A stretch of DNA of 64,000 nt. Source: Azophilus sp965221755. GTDB taxonomy: Bacteria > Pseudomonadota > Gammaproteobacteria > Pseudomonadales > Azotimanducaceae. The stretch spans positions 1,612,001 through 1,676,000 of the forward strand of contig OZ244921.1 of NCBI GenBank assembly GCA_965221755.1. Direction: 5' to 3'. The notes under the pieces are model-generated. The model searched no databases. It had not been told where the DNA came from and saw nothing but the letters and a program-made list of their open reading frames with translations. This document shows positions 26,026 through 34,680 of this stretch, one piece after another (position 1 is the first letter of the stretch; every line of letters starts with the position of its first letter). The translations under genes were made by a program, and so were the position numbers.

Positions 26026-27405
26026 ATGTCGCCGTCCCTCAGGAAGCTCGCCGGACCGGCGGGCCCCATTCTTGCAGTTCTCGCTGGATTATTCATGTTG
26101 CAGGCGGGCTTCGATGCGTCCGCCGCCGTCACGTTGGGCGTCACGGCGCTGTGCGTGGTCTGGTGGGTGTTCGAGCCCATCCCCATTCCCGCCACCTCCC
26201 TGGTACCCTTGGCCGTGCTGCCGCTGACCGGCGTGCTGACCGCCGCCGAGGTCGGCGCCGCCTACGGCCATCCGGTGGTGCTGCTGCTGCTCGGCGGGTT
26301 CATCCTGGCCACCGCGCTGGAGAGAAACGGCGTTCACCAGCGCATGGCCCTCGGCTTGGTGCGGGCCGTCGGCGGCGGCAGCAGCCGTCGGCTGGTGTTC
26401 GGCTTCATGGCCGCCTCGGCGCTGATGAGCATGTGGATCTCCAACACCGCCACCACGCTGATGCTGCTGCCGGTGGCGCTGGCGGTGCTGGAGAAGTCGG
26501 AAGATCCAAACCTGACCCGGCCGCTGCTGCTCGGCATCGCCTACGCGGCCAGCGTTGGCGGCATGGGCACGCCCATAGGCACTCCCCCGAACGTGGTCTT
26601 CATGGGCGTGTACAGCGACTTCATGGGCACCGAGTTCAGCTTCTTGGAGTGGATGTCCATCGGCCTGCCGGTGGTGGCGGTGATGGTGCCGGTGGTCGGC
26701 CTGTGGCTGACCCGGCGCCTATCCCACAAAGGCGAGATCAGCCTGCCCGCCCCCAACCCCTGGAGCGCCGCGGAGGTGCGGGTGGCCATCGTGTTCGGCG
26801 CCACCGCCTTGGCCTGGATCACCCGCAATGAGCCGTTCGGCGGCTGGACCGAATGGTTCGGCGCGCCTTACTCCAACGATGCCATGGTCGCCTTTCTGGC
26901 GGTCATCGCCATGTTCCTGGTGCCCGACGGCAAGGGCGGCCGGCTGCTCGACTGGGAAACGGCCAACAAGATTCCCTGGGGCATGCTGATCCTGTTCGGC
27001 GCCGGCCTCACCATTGCCGGCGCCTTCGCCTCGTCGGGCTTGAGCGAGGCCATCGGCAGCACCTTGGGCGGCATCGCCGCTTGGCACGTGCTGGCGGTGA
27101 TGGGGGTGATCTGCCTGTCGGTCACCTTCCTGACCGAGACCACCAGCAACACCGCCACCACCACGCTGCTCATGCCCATCCTCGCCGCGGCGGCGCTGGG
27201 CGCGGGCATGGACCCCCGCCTGCTGATGATCCCCGCCGCCATGAGCGCCTCCTGCGCCTTCATGCTGCCCGTGGCCACGGCGCCCAACGTGATCATGTTC
27301 GGCACCGGCCGAATCCCCGTTGAAGCGATGGCCCGCGAGGGCTTCGCACTGAACCTCATCGGCGCGGCGGTCATCGCCAGCCTCTGCTACCTGCTGGTCG
27401 CGTAG
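26026..27405 (+). CDS. SLC13/DASS-family sodium:dicarboxylate (or sulfate) symporter
   Basis: The 459-residue membrane protein from ATG 26026 has the two inverted DASS halves with their signature loops: MSMWISNTATTLMLLP (first SNT motif) with GGMGTPIGTPPNV, and TETTSNTATTTLLMP (second SNT motif) with VATAPNVIMFGTG. These loops bind Na+ and carboxylate. Around eleven hydrophobic segments fit the family. It takes up C4-dicarboxylates, citrate or sulfate; specificity is not evident. It converges with, and its 3' half overlaps, the open frame of the minus-strand aminopeptidase gene. Confidence 0.9.
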   Translation: MSPSLRKLAGPAGPILAVLAGLFMLQAGFDASAAVTLGVTALCVVWWVFEPIPIPATSLVPLAVLPLTGVLTAAEVGAAYGHPVVLLLLGGFILATALERNGVHQRMALGLVRAVGGGSSRRLVFGFMAASALMSMWISNTATTLMLLPVALAVLEKSEDPNLTRPLLLGIAYAASVGGMGTPIGTPPNVVFMGVYSDFMGTEFSFLEWMSIGLPVVAVMVPVVGLWLTRRLSHKGEISLPAPNPWSAAEVRVAIVFGATALAWITRNEPFGGWTEWFGAPYSNDAMVAFLAVIAMFLVPDGKGGRLLDWETANKIPWGMLILFGAGLTIAGAFASSGLSEAIGSTLGGIAAWHVLAVMGVICLSVTFLTETTSNTATTTLLMPILAAAALGAGMDPRLLMIPAAMSASCAFMLPVATAPNVIMFGTGRIPVEAMAREGFALNLIGAAVIASLCYLLVA

Positions 27406-28425
27406 CGCCGCGAACGCCGCTGCGCGCTCTGTCGCCCCAAGCTGCGCCAGCCCGTCCGCGGCGGCGAAGAAGCCGTCCCAGTCCGGATGCCGCCGATGCA
27501 GGGCGGCGAAGGCCGGCCGCCAGTCCCGGTAAGTGGCCAAGGAGGCCAGATAGGCGTTGTTCACCTGCTCCATCACCCGGTCGTAGCGTCCGCCGCCGAG
27601 CCGCTTCCGGTTGGCTTGGTAGCAGGCGCGCAGGGCATCCAGCAACCGCGCCTTGGCCGGGCCAAGACCGGCAACGGCGTTTTGGCTGTAGAGCGTTGCA
27701 AGGCGGGCCTTGGCGCGCATGAGCAGGCCAGTCAGCCGGCGCCGCTCGGCTTGGCGCTGAAGATGCGCGGCGAACTCATCGGACCGGCCCTGACGGGCAA
27801 GCCACTGGCGGGCGCCCTCCTCGCCCACGAAGCTGGCGAAGGCCTCGTTCAACGCGACCTCATTGGCCACCCAGAGCCGTCGGTGCGCCGTCTCATGGAT
27901 CAGCAGCTCGGCCAGCGCCGCCTCCGGCCAATCGATGAAGGTGCTGAGCAGCGGATCGTCGAACCAGCCGAGCGTGGAATAGGCGGCGACCCCGCCAACG
28001 AAGGTTTCCAAGCCCTCCCCGGCCAGGCGCTGCGCGGCACGGTGGGCGGCAACTTGGGAGAAGTAGCCGCGATAGGGGGTGCAGCCGACGAACGGATGGC
28101 ACCATTGGCGTGCCGCGACGGCGAACGGCGGGGCGGCGAAGACGTTCCAAACCACATGGCTGCGCCCAAGGTCGGCGAAGCGCCGGTAGCTGCCTGCGGC
28201 GTTCAGGCCCATCTCCGATTCAGCGAACCGAAGCATCTCCCCGGCCCGCCGCAGCCGGGCCTTGAGCGGCGCCGGGGTCGCCGGATCCCGCAGCAGCGCA
28301 TCGACTGGCTGCGATGCCCGCAGCACCCCCCAATGCCCGCCCACGGCCTGGGCGTAGTAGCCAAGGTTTGCGCAGCCGCCCAGCGCGGTCAGGAGCATCA
28401 CCATCCATGGAGCTGCGCGCGGCAT
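26719..28425 (-). CDS. Lipoprotein aminopeptidase (PF10023-like) with antisense C-terminal read-through
   Basis: The N-terminus has a lipoprotein signal (MVMLLTALGGC). The body matches the putative zinc aminopeptidase family: LIHETAHRRLW (HExxH near residue 178), EVALNEAFASFVGEEGARQWL with the third ligand, then YDRVMEQVNNAYLASLATY. Relatives are about 340-370 residues, ending where this one reaches ALHRRHPDWDGFFAAA. Here no stop occurs until 26719, so about 200 further residues are read antisense to the DASS gene, giving a Gly/His/Gln-rich tail. The native stop was probably lost, or the C-terminal part is not made as drawn. The real domain is about 27400-28425. Confidence 0.75.
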   Translation of the reverse strand: MPRAAPWMVMLLTALGGCANLGYYAQAVGGHWGVLRASQPVDALLRDPATPAPLKARLRRAGEMLRFAESEMGLNAAGSYRRFADLGRSHVVWNVFAAPPFAVAARQWCHPFVGCTPYRGYFSQVAAHRAAQRLAGEGLETFVGGVAAYSTLGWFDDPLLSTFIDWPEAALAELLIHETAHRRLWVANEVALNEAFASFVGEEGARQWLARQGRSDEFAAHLQRQAERRRLTGLLMRAKARLATLYSQNAVAGLGPAKARLLDALRACYQANRKRLGGGRYDRVMEQVNNAYLASLATYRDWRPAFAALHRRHPDWDGFFAAADGLAQLGATERAAAFAALRDQQVAEAGDDRRADEVQCEALAGHRFNGDSAGAEHDHVGRRGHGQHEGAGGAHGGGDHQQAGVHARAQRRRGEDGHEQRGGGGVAGGLGQEGDRQADHPHHRQHVPSGDAAQGAADGLAQARRGEGAGNGEAGAEQDQHAPGNLVGRFPVEQPAALAVGHQEHGDDRQKGDHGIVGVRRAEPFGPAAERLIAGDPGQGGGAEHDGHPHLRGAPGVGGGQADLAFVG

Positions 28426-28500
28426 GGTCAGGATTCCTCAACCAACCCGAATCCAAAGTGAAGATCAGGAAGGAAGTTGATTCTCTCCGATCACGGTGAG

Positions 28501-29511
28501 CTAAGGGCCAGCGGGGCCGTCGCCGGAGTCGTGCGGCACGGGCGGCAGGTATTGGTCGCCGACCGTGCGCCCGCCATTGCCGTTCGGGCGGTTCAACTTG
28601 CCCGCCAATGCCCGCCGGGCGATCTCAACCGCCCCAGCGATGGACTCCAACGCGCGAAGGCCGACGTAGCGGGCAAAGACCATCAGCCGCCCCTCGTCGG
28701 CGGCTTCAAGCGCATCGATGTAAACAGGCTTGCCTTGGGCGCTGACCACCGGCGGCGGTAGGCGCCGCTTGACGTAGGCCCAAGCCATGAGCTGCCGGGA
28801 GACCCGCCCGTTGCCATCCTGGAAGGGATGGGTGCGCACGAACCGGTGATGCAGCCAAGCGGCCTCGGCGTTGACCGGATAGTTCCGGTGGCGAATGTCG
28901 TCGTTGTACAGATCGAGGAAGCGGCGCATTTCGGAGTCCACCTGCTCCGGCGGGCAGTACTCATGGGTCACGCCGTCCGGGCGGCGGGGGTTGTTCGGCC
29001 TGGTCTTCCACTCGCCCTTCTCCTGGAACGCCACCTGCACTCGCCGACCTTGGGGGTCGATGCCGGTCACACTGTCCTGATGCCGCGTCAGCAGCGCATG
29101 CCAGCTCTTGATCATGTAAGCGGAAAGGGGACGCCCGCTGGCGACGTCATCGAACATCATGTCATAAGCGGCTTCCTGGTCCTCCAGCAGCCCGCGCACG
29201 GTTCGATCCTCCAGCCCCTCCAGGGTGTGCGCCCCCAACGCGCCCGCGAAGCCCTCCGCGATGAGCTGCTCGGTCACGCAGCGCCGCAGGGTGTACAAGC
29301 CCTCGATCTGGCCGGTCTCCAAGGCGAAGGCGCGCACTCGCTCCCGAAGCCATCCGTCGAGAAAGCGCGACTCCGGGGAACCCGCCTTAAGCTGGCGCCG
29401 GCATTCGGCCCATTCCGCTTCCAGTTCGGCGAAGCCGGGCGTCGCCCAGCCTTCCGCCCCTTGGGGCATGCCGGTCAAGGGACTCCATTTTTCGGGCGCC
29501 TGCGCGTCCAT
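28501..29511 (-). CDS. Fic-family AMPylating protein (self-inhibited type)
   Basis: The 336-residue protein from ATG 29511 (MDAQAPEKWSPLTGM) has the Fic core HPFQDGNGRVSRQL, matching HPFx(D/E)GNGRxxR with catalytic His. An N-terminal inhibitory helix motif, TGQIEG (S/T-x3-E-G), lies near residue 70, so it belongs to the class whose own helix blocks ATP binding. A flap region is seen before the core (YPVNAEAAWLHHRFVRT). Such enzymes attach AMP to target proteins, often as toxins or stress regulators. It is a single gene; the 330 bp upstream contain a palindromic repeat and the promoter region of the divergent acyltransferase. Confidence 0.9.
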   Translation of the reverse strand: MDAQAPEKWSPLTGMPQGAEGWATPGFAELEAEWAECRRQLKAGSPESRFLDGWLRERVRAFALETGQIEGLYTLRRCVTEQLIAEGFAGALGAHTLEGLEDRTVRGLLEDQEAAYDMMFDDVASGRPLSAYMIKSWHALLTRHQDSVTGIDPQGRRVQVAFQEKGEWKTRPNNPRRPDGVTHEYCPPEQVDSEMRRFLDLYNDDIRHRNYPVNAEAAWLHHRFVRTHPFQDGNGRVSRQLMAWAYVKRRLPPPVVSAQGKPVYIDALEAADEGRLMVFARYVGLRALESIAGAVEIARRALAGKLNRPNGNGGRTVGDQYLPPVPHDSGDGPAGP

Positions 29512-29710
29512 TGCAAGCCCCACATCTCTTGCCAGTCCGTCACCGCCATTGTACACCCGGCTTGGAAGGCCGACCCAACTTGCGCCCAAACGGGAAACCG
29601 AACCCACTGCGCGAATCGGCTTCGATGGACCGGAGGAGGTCTCTGCTTCAACTTCGAGAACTCTCAGTTGCCGCATCCGAATCTCGGTTCAAAGCCAAGG
29701 TTCGCTGCGC

Positions 29711-29806
29711 CGGCTCGGAAACATTTCGAACCTGCCCTGAGCGACGTTCGCGGAGTTTCGCGCCAGCGAAACTCCATCCGAACCTTGGCCTTGAGGCCAA
29801 GGTTCG
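29711..29806 (+). repeat. Composite palindromic repeat in fic-plsC intergenic region
   Basis: Order: terminal motif CGGCTCGGAAACATTTCGAA (29711 on), hairpin GGAGTTTCGC-GCCA-GCGAAACTCC (29752-29775), then hairpin CGAACCTTGGCC-TTGA-GGCCAAGGTTCG (29779-29806). A half copy of the last hairpin (GCCAAGGTTCGCTG) also lies just upstream at about 29693. Confidence 0.8.
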
Positions 29807-29842
29807 CTGGCACCATCAATCCCCCTGTGCTAAGAGTGCCCA

Positions 29843-30754
29843 ATGGCTTGGCTCAAGGGCTTCCTGTCGGTAGCGTTCATCGCCCTCAACACGGCGACGG
29901 CCTGCACCCTGCTCTACCTGATCACCCTGCTGCGGCTGCCGCTCACCGGCACTTGGCGCAGCGCCCTGACCCGGCGCATGGACCTCACCATCGACTTGTG
30001 GGTGAGCGCCAACAACGGCCTGATCAAGGCCTTGAGGCTGATCGACATCGAAGTGGAGTGGCCATCCGAGCCGCTGCGCCGCGACCGCTGGTACATGGTG
30101 GTGAGCAACCATCAGACCTGGACCGACATCATCCTGCTGCAGTCGGCACTGCGCCCGGCGCTGCCGCCGCTGAAGTTCTTCACCAAGCGCGAACTCATCT
30201 GGCTGCCGCTGCTGGGCCTGGCGATGAAGCTGCTCGGCTTTCCCTACGTCCGCCGCACCCGCCAAACCGGAGGCGGCAACGGCCAGGCAGCCGCGGCCAA
30301 GGACCGGGACGCCATCACGGCCGCCTGCGCCGTGTTCCGCAACCACCCCACCGCCGTGCTCAGCTTCCTGGAGGGCACCCGCTTCACGCCCGTCAAGCGG
30401 GATGCCCGAAACAGCCGCTTCCAACACCTGCTGAACCCCCAGATCGGTGGCTTGAGCGCCGTCCTCGCCAGCCTCGCAGGGGAGCTCGACACGCTTCTCG
30501 ATGTGACCATTCACTATCCCGGAGACCCGCCGGAATTCTGGGAATTCCTGCAAGGGAAGTGCCCCCGGGCGCGGATGCGCGTGGCCGCGCACCGCTTAAG
30601 CGGCGAACTGTGCGATCCTGATCCTGCGGCGCAACGGGCCAAGGTTGGGGCGTTCGTCGAGGCGTTGTGGCAGGCCAAGGATGCGCGGCTGGGGAAGGCA
30701 TTACGGCGCCGGGATCCTCGCGATAAGCAGGCTCAAGGTGCGGCGCACCGTTGA
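29843..30754 (+). CDS. 1-acyl-sn-glycerol-3-phosphate acyltransferase-like (PlsC/YihG) protein
   Basis: The 303-residue membrane acyltransferase has an N-terminal hydrophobic segment (FIALNTATACTLLYLITLL), the catalytic NHQTWTDI (HX4D, near residue 89) and the phosphate-binding EGTRFTP near 174. The spacing and the insert after KFFTKREL resemble YihG/LptA-type acyltransferases rather than the short PlsC. It transfers an acyl chain from acyl-ACP or acyl-CoA to lysophosphatidate in the inner membrane. Starts at ATG 29843, 36 bp after the palindromic repeat. Confidence 0.9.
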   Translation: MAWLKGFLSVAFIALNTATACTLLYLITLLRLPLTGTWRSALTRRMDLTIDLWVSANNGLIKALRLIDIEVEWPSEPLRRDRWYMVVSNHQTWTDIILLQSALRPALPPLKFFTKRELIWLPLLGLAMKLLGFPYVRRTRQTGGGNGQAAAAKDRDAITAACAVFRNHPTAVLSFLEGTRFTPVKRDARNSRFQHLLNPQIGGLSAVLASLAGELDTLLDVTIHYPGDPPEFWEFLQGKCPRARMRVAAHRLSGELCDPDPAAQRAKVGAFVEALWQAKDARLGKALRRRDPRDKQAQGAAHR

Positions 30755-30825
30755 CGCTGTGCAGCCATTTTTTCTGGAGAGTGTCTCCAATCCGTTGCCA
30801 TATGACTCTGAAATTAATAAATTGC

Positions 30826-31020
30826 ATGAGCGTGGACTTGGCTGCCTTGGCCGATTTGGCCCATCCGGGGGAGGTGCTGCGCGACTGGATCGACGGGCAC
30901 GGGATCATCGTGGCCGAGACGGCTCGCCGCCTGAACCAACCGAAGGAAGCAGTTAACCAATTGTTGCTTCCCCAAATTGAGCCAATCTCAGCGAAGGACA
31001 CACCCGATGGATATCTATGA
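30826..31020 (+). pseudogene. HigA-like antitoxin remnant
   Basis: The frame MSVDLAALADLAHPGEVLRD, then WIDGHGIIVAETARRLNQPKEAVNQLL, is the N-terminal helix-turn-helix half of the HigA/VapA antitoxin family. After about 47 residues the similarity ends and the frame continues into unrelated codons to 31020. The rest of the HTH and the C-terminal half are missing, and no HigB gene is adjacent, so it is probably non-functional. Confidence 0.6.
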
Positions 31021-31222
31021 AGAGGCCAAAGCCAGAACGAAGGGCATCAGCCCAGCATCCCGACGCCTGCAATTGGGGCTAAGCGCCATCGTGGGCCGTC
31101 CAAATGGCGCGGTGGTGGAGCTGTTTCCAGATGGAAGGGAAGTTGTGCTGGATCCGCCACGCGCATCCGGGTCCGATCACGACGCCGACGTTAATGGCGA
31201 GAGCGGTGGGCGGGGCTCTTGA
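31007..31222 (+). CDS. Small hypothetical protein preceding zeta-like toxin (possible antitoxin)
   Basis: The 71-residue frame begins at ATG 31007 (MDIYEEAKARTKGISPASRR) with GCGAAGGA about 10 nt upstream. It has one Ala/Arg-rich helix, a short beta-like stretch (GAVVELFPDGREVVLDPP) and an acidic, Gly-rich tail. It is not a family I know by name. It overlaps the start of the kinase-like gene (TGA/TTG), the arrangement usual for an antitoxin with its toxin. The antitoxin role is inference from position and size. Confidence 0.6.
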   Translation: MDIYEEAKARTKGISPASRRLQLGLSAIVGRPNGAVVELFPDGREVVLDPPRASGSDHDADVNGESGGRGS

Positions 31223-31797
31223 GCCGATTATTCAACGCTGTAGCCGGGCCATCCGGGGCAGGCAAAAGCACTTTTTGCACACAACAGCCTGACTGGCAAT
31301 ACCACCTCTACAACTTGGATGATTGGGCACGAAAGCAGGGGGAGGTCGATAATCCCGCTGTTCGTGAGGACGCTTGGGAGACCCTGCTGGAGCGTCTGGT
31401 TTCGGATATGCGCGAAGGGATTTCGCCAATCACCCTAGACCACGTTTTCGAATCCCGCAATATTGATGAGGTTGTCCGCCCCGCGAAGTCGTTCGGCTAT
31501 CTGGTTCGTTTGTGGGTGATCTGCCCGGAAAGCCCGCAAGTCTGCGTGAGGCGGGTGCAAAGACGCAAAAGCGAGGGTGGGCATGGACGTTCAGCCGGAA
31601 CAATTCGGGAACTCCACGACAGCGCCCTCCATGTTGCCTCGGAGCTGAGCATACTGAGTGACGACACCATCTTTATCGACAGCAGCGACCGCAGCGAGTT
31701 TCAGGTTGTTGGGTACGTTCGCGAATTCCGCTCAGTCCTCAGGGTAGAATCGCCGCCGAGTTGGGTAAGTGAGCACTTTCTAGGTGACGTACTCTGA
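31219..31797 (+). CDS. Zeta toxin-like P-loop kinase
   Basis: The 192-residue protein from TTG 31219 has Walker A GPSGAGKST at residues 10-18, directly after the first strand (SRLFNAVAG). It continues with YNLDDWARK, a DHVFES motif near 74, and an arginine-rich lid CVRRVQRRKSEGGHG near 110-125. The layout matches small zeta/AAA_33-type kinases such as those that phosphorylate UDP-sugars or act as toxins. It overlaps the small upstream gene and is followed by cas3 after 57 bp, so the pair may be carried as an accessory to the CRISPR locus. Toxic activity is inferred. Confidence 0.78.
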   Translation: MSRLFNAVAGPSGAGKSTFCTQQPDWQYHLYNLDDWARKQGEVDNPAVREDAWETLLERLVSDMREGISPITLDHVFESRNIDEVVRPAKSFGYLVRLWVICPESPQVCVRRVQRRKSEGGHGRSAGTIRELHDSALHVASELSILSDDTIFIDSSDRSEFQVVGYVREFRSVLRVESPPSWVSEHFLGDVL

Positions 31798-31854
31798 GCG
31801 CCCCTCAGCCCGCAAATATCGCAGCTCCCAACCAAACGAGGTACTGAAGAATCA

Positions 31855-34395
31855 ATGCGACAGGCTTGGGGCAAAACGGATGGAGACGGGGGCAGCGGAA
31901 GCACCCATCCGCTCGCCCACCACTCGATGGACGTCGCCGCCGTTCTCTTGCGCCTACTGCAGCAACCCGTTGTCAAAAGCCGCTTGCATGCAGCGGCGAA
32001 TCGCGAACTGACAGAGGTGGATTGCCAACGCGTCGCCGCGCTTGCGTTCCTGCATGACATCGGGAAGTTGCACCCAAGCTTCCAAGCCAAAGGATGGCCG
32101 TTGGAACTGCGGCCAAGGAGTTTGCACGGTCACACCCGGGAGAATTGGGAGTTCGTTCTGCTCGCCTGCAACTGGCCGGAGGACCACCCGTTTCATGCCA
32201 TCCTGCAAAGAATGCTGGAATGGGGGGAGCTTGAAGTTTCATCGCTGTTAGCAGCCATGTTCGCGCATCACGGGCGACCGGTGCCTCGCCCCCAAAGCCC
32301 GACCCTGCGTTCTTGGGACCTCCCACGCACCCCGCACTACGCGTGGCGAAGCGAGGCAGATCGGATGGGCAAAGCGCTCGACAAGTGGTTTGAAGGTGCC
32401 TTTACAGCAGGCGTGCCGCCTCTCCCCAACAGCCCTAGATTTCACCACATGGTAGCAGGGTTCGCCGCCTTGGCCGATTGGATCGGTTCCAGTAGGGAGT
32501 TTTTTCCGTTCAGCGAACCCTTCTCGCTTGACTACGATACCGATGCGCACACGAAGGCCAAACGCGCCCTATCTGAAATCGGCTTTGATACTGGCGATCT
32601 AGCCAAGAACCAAGCGCCGGGATTCCACCAGTTGACCGGTTATCGCGCACCCAATCCCGCGCAGGCGACTTTAGGGGAGGTGGAGGCAGACGCCCGCTTG
32701 GTCATTTTGGAAGCCGAAACAGGGGCAGGAAAGACAGAGGCAGCTTTGTGGCGTTTCACCAAACTCCTTGCGGCAGGAAAAGTGTCGAGCCTGTACTTCG
32801 CAGTTCCGACCCGAGCCGCCGCCAAACAGTTGCATGGACGCATCGACAAAGCGCTGAAGAGGGCCTTTGGCCAAGCTGCCCCTGAAGCAGTGCTTGCCAT
32901 CCCTGGAATGTTGAGGGCCGGTGAGTTCAAAGGTCAACGCCTGCCTCATTGGCGCGTCCAATGGGATGACTCAGCCACATCGGTTCCCCGCAGATGGGCT
33001 GCGGAACACGCCACCCGCTTCTTGGCCGCACCTGTTGCCGTCGGTACGGTTGATCAAGCTCTGTTGGCGGGCTTGCAGGTGAAGCACGCCCACCTGCGAG
33101 GCAGTGCCTTGAGCCGCAGCCTGCTCGTGGTGGATGAGGTCCACGCATCCGATGCCTACATGACCGAAGTCCTGAAGCGTTTGCTGGATGGCCATCTGGC
33201 CTGTGGGGGATTTGCGATGCTGATGTCCGCAACGCTGGGTTCCAAGGCGAGGGTGATATGGACGGGTGGAACGCAACCTGACGCCATCGCCGCCGCCAAG
33301 TCCCCATACCCCGCCATCTGGGTGCAGGGAGAGCCAAGGCCGCGAGTCATAGCAGAAATGGGCAAGTCTAAGGAAGTTCATTTGAATGCCGTGCCTAAAA
33401 TGAACCCGCTTGCGGCGGCGCAGTTGGCTGTACAAGCTGCCGAACGCGGTGCGCGGGTTCTGCTCATCCGCAACACGGTTCGATTCGCAGTGGAGACTTG
33501 GCGAGCCGTCGAGCAACTGGAAGCAGGGCATCTGATCATGCAGGTTGGGCAGGGCTCAGCGGTGCATCACAGTCGCTTCGCCGTAGAGGACCGCGCCCTT
33601 CTTGACCAAGCCGTGGAGGACGCGCTTGGCCCGAACCCCAATCGGAAGACGCGGGGTTGCATAGTGATCGGCACTCAGACCTTGGAACAGTCACTGGATA
33701 TCGATGCCGACCTCCTAATTACGGACCTTTGTCCTATTGATGTGATGCTGCAGCGCATCGGCAGACTGCACCGCCATGACTTGGCGCGCCCGGACGGCTT
33801 CATTGAGTGCCGCGCCCATGTCCTTCTTCCTGAGGATGGCTTGGCCCCACTTACCAATACCAAGCCGGGCTTTAACGGGCTTGGCGGCGGGTTTGAAGGT
33901 ATCTATGGTGACCTTGCTTGTCTGGAGGCTACTCGACGCCTCATTGAGCAGCGCGGGGCTTGGCGGATTCCGGAGATGAACCGAGAATTGGTGGAGTGTG
34001 CCACGCATCCGGAGCGCCTTGCTGCCTTGGTTGCTGAAAAGGGAGCGGATTGGAGCCGTTATGATCGGGACTTCGGTGGGGTCGAGGCAGCCAAAGCGAT
34101 GGTTGCCGACCTCCATGTTCTGGACCGCGAGAAAGACTACCTTTCAACCCTCTTTCCCTCTTCGGACGAAGGGGTTGTGACCAGGTTGAGTGAGGAGGGC
34201 GTGGTGCTGAACCTGCCCGAATCGCTGATGGGACCTTTCGGCTCACCTATCACGAGGATTGTCCTGCCCGCACATTGGTCACGGGGCATCGCCAAGGATG
34301 CACCCGTGGAAGCGGCAGTCCAAGGCGAGTTGAATATGGAATTGGGGGTCGGGGATCAGGTTTTTCTGTATTCTCGTGCAGGGCTGGATAAATAA
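31855..34395 (+). CDS. cas3: CRISPR-associated nuclease/helicase Cas3 (type I-E)
   Basis: The 846-residue protein joins an HD nuclease to a superfamily 2 helicase. HD part: HPLAHHSMDV (18-27), LHDIGKLHP (66-74) and AHHGRP (137-142). Helicase: Walker A AETGAGKT (287-294), DEVH (427-430), MSATLG (457-462), GTQTLEQSLDIDADL (606-620) and QRIGRLHRH (633-641). All catalytic residues are present. Cas3 is recruited by Cascade after target binding, then unwinds and degrades the non-target strand. First gene of the locus, separated from casA by 285 bp with a likely second promoter, as in other type I-E loci. Confidence 0.96.
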   Translation: MRQAWGKTDGDGGSGSTHPLAHHSMDVAAVLLRLLQQPVVKSRLHAAANRELTEVDCQRVAALAFLHDIGKLHPSFQAKGWPLELRPRSLHGHTRENWEFVLLACNWPEDHPFHAILQRMLEWGELEVSSLLAAMFAHHGRPVPRPQSPTLRSWDLPRTPHYAWRSEADRMGKALDKWFEGAFTAGVPPLPNSPRFHHMVAGFAALADWIGSSREFFPFSEPFSLDYDTDAHTKAKRALSEIGFDTGDLAKNQAPGFHQLTGYRAPNPAQATLGEVEADARLVILEAETGAGKTEAALWRFTKLLAAGKVSSLYFAVPTRAAAKQLHGRIDKALKRAFGQAAPEAVLAIPGMLRAGEFKGQRLPHWRVQWDDSATSVPRRWAAEHATRFLAAPVAVGTVDQALLAGLQVKHAHLRGSALSRSLLVVDEVHASDAYMTEVLKRLLDGHLACGGFAMLMSATLGSKARVIWTGGTQPDAIAAAKSPYPAIWVQGEPRPRVIAEMGKSKEVHLNAVPKMNPLAAAQLAVQAAERGARVLLIRNTVRFAVETWRAVEQLEAGHLIMQVGQGSAVHHSRFAVEDRALLDQAVEDALGPNPNRKTRGCIVIGTQTLEQSLDIDADLLITDLCPIDVMLQRIGRLHRHDLARPDGFIECRAHVLLPEDGLAPLTNTKPGFNGLGGGFEGIYGDLACLEATRRLIEQRGAWRIPEMNRELVECATHPERLAALVAEKGADWSRYDRDFGGVEAAKAMVADLHVLDREKDYLSTLFPSSDEGVVTRLSEEGVVLNLPESLMGPFGSPITRIVLPAHWSRGIAKDAPVEAAVQGELNMELGVGDQVFLYSRAGLDK

Positions 34396-34409
34396 TCTTG
34401 TAATTGCTC

Positions 34410-34438
34410 TTGAATGTGAATTAGTCTAGCCCCATAAT
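34410..34438 (+). promoter_or_regulatory. Candidate sigma-70 promoter for casA-cas2
   Basis: TTGAAT (34410-34415) and CATAAT (34433-34438) are spaced by 17 bp in an AT-rich stretch just after cas3. This is the longest AT-rich gap in the cas operon. Other frames in 34396-34680 (for example one starting at 34469) show no recognisable protein. Confidence 0.5.
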
Positions 34439-34680
34439 CTGATTTAACTATTTAACTGGTGATGACTGGTGATGACGAATTCATATGCCCAACTTCAGGT
34501 GACGGCAAAGCCTAGCTTGTCTATCTGCCTTGAAGAAACAACTACCTACACCATCAAGGGAGATTCAGAACATCCTCCCCAATTCCGGTTTGGGGATAGA
34601 CCCGATTTCACTGGCGCAGCAGCCAGAAGTCGGATTGATTCCCCACCAACAGTGGGGCCAGCCAAGAATTTGATTCGAAA

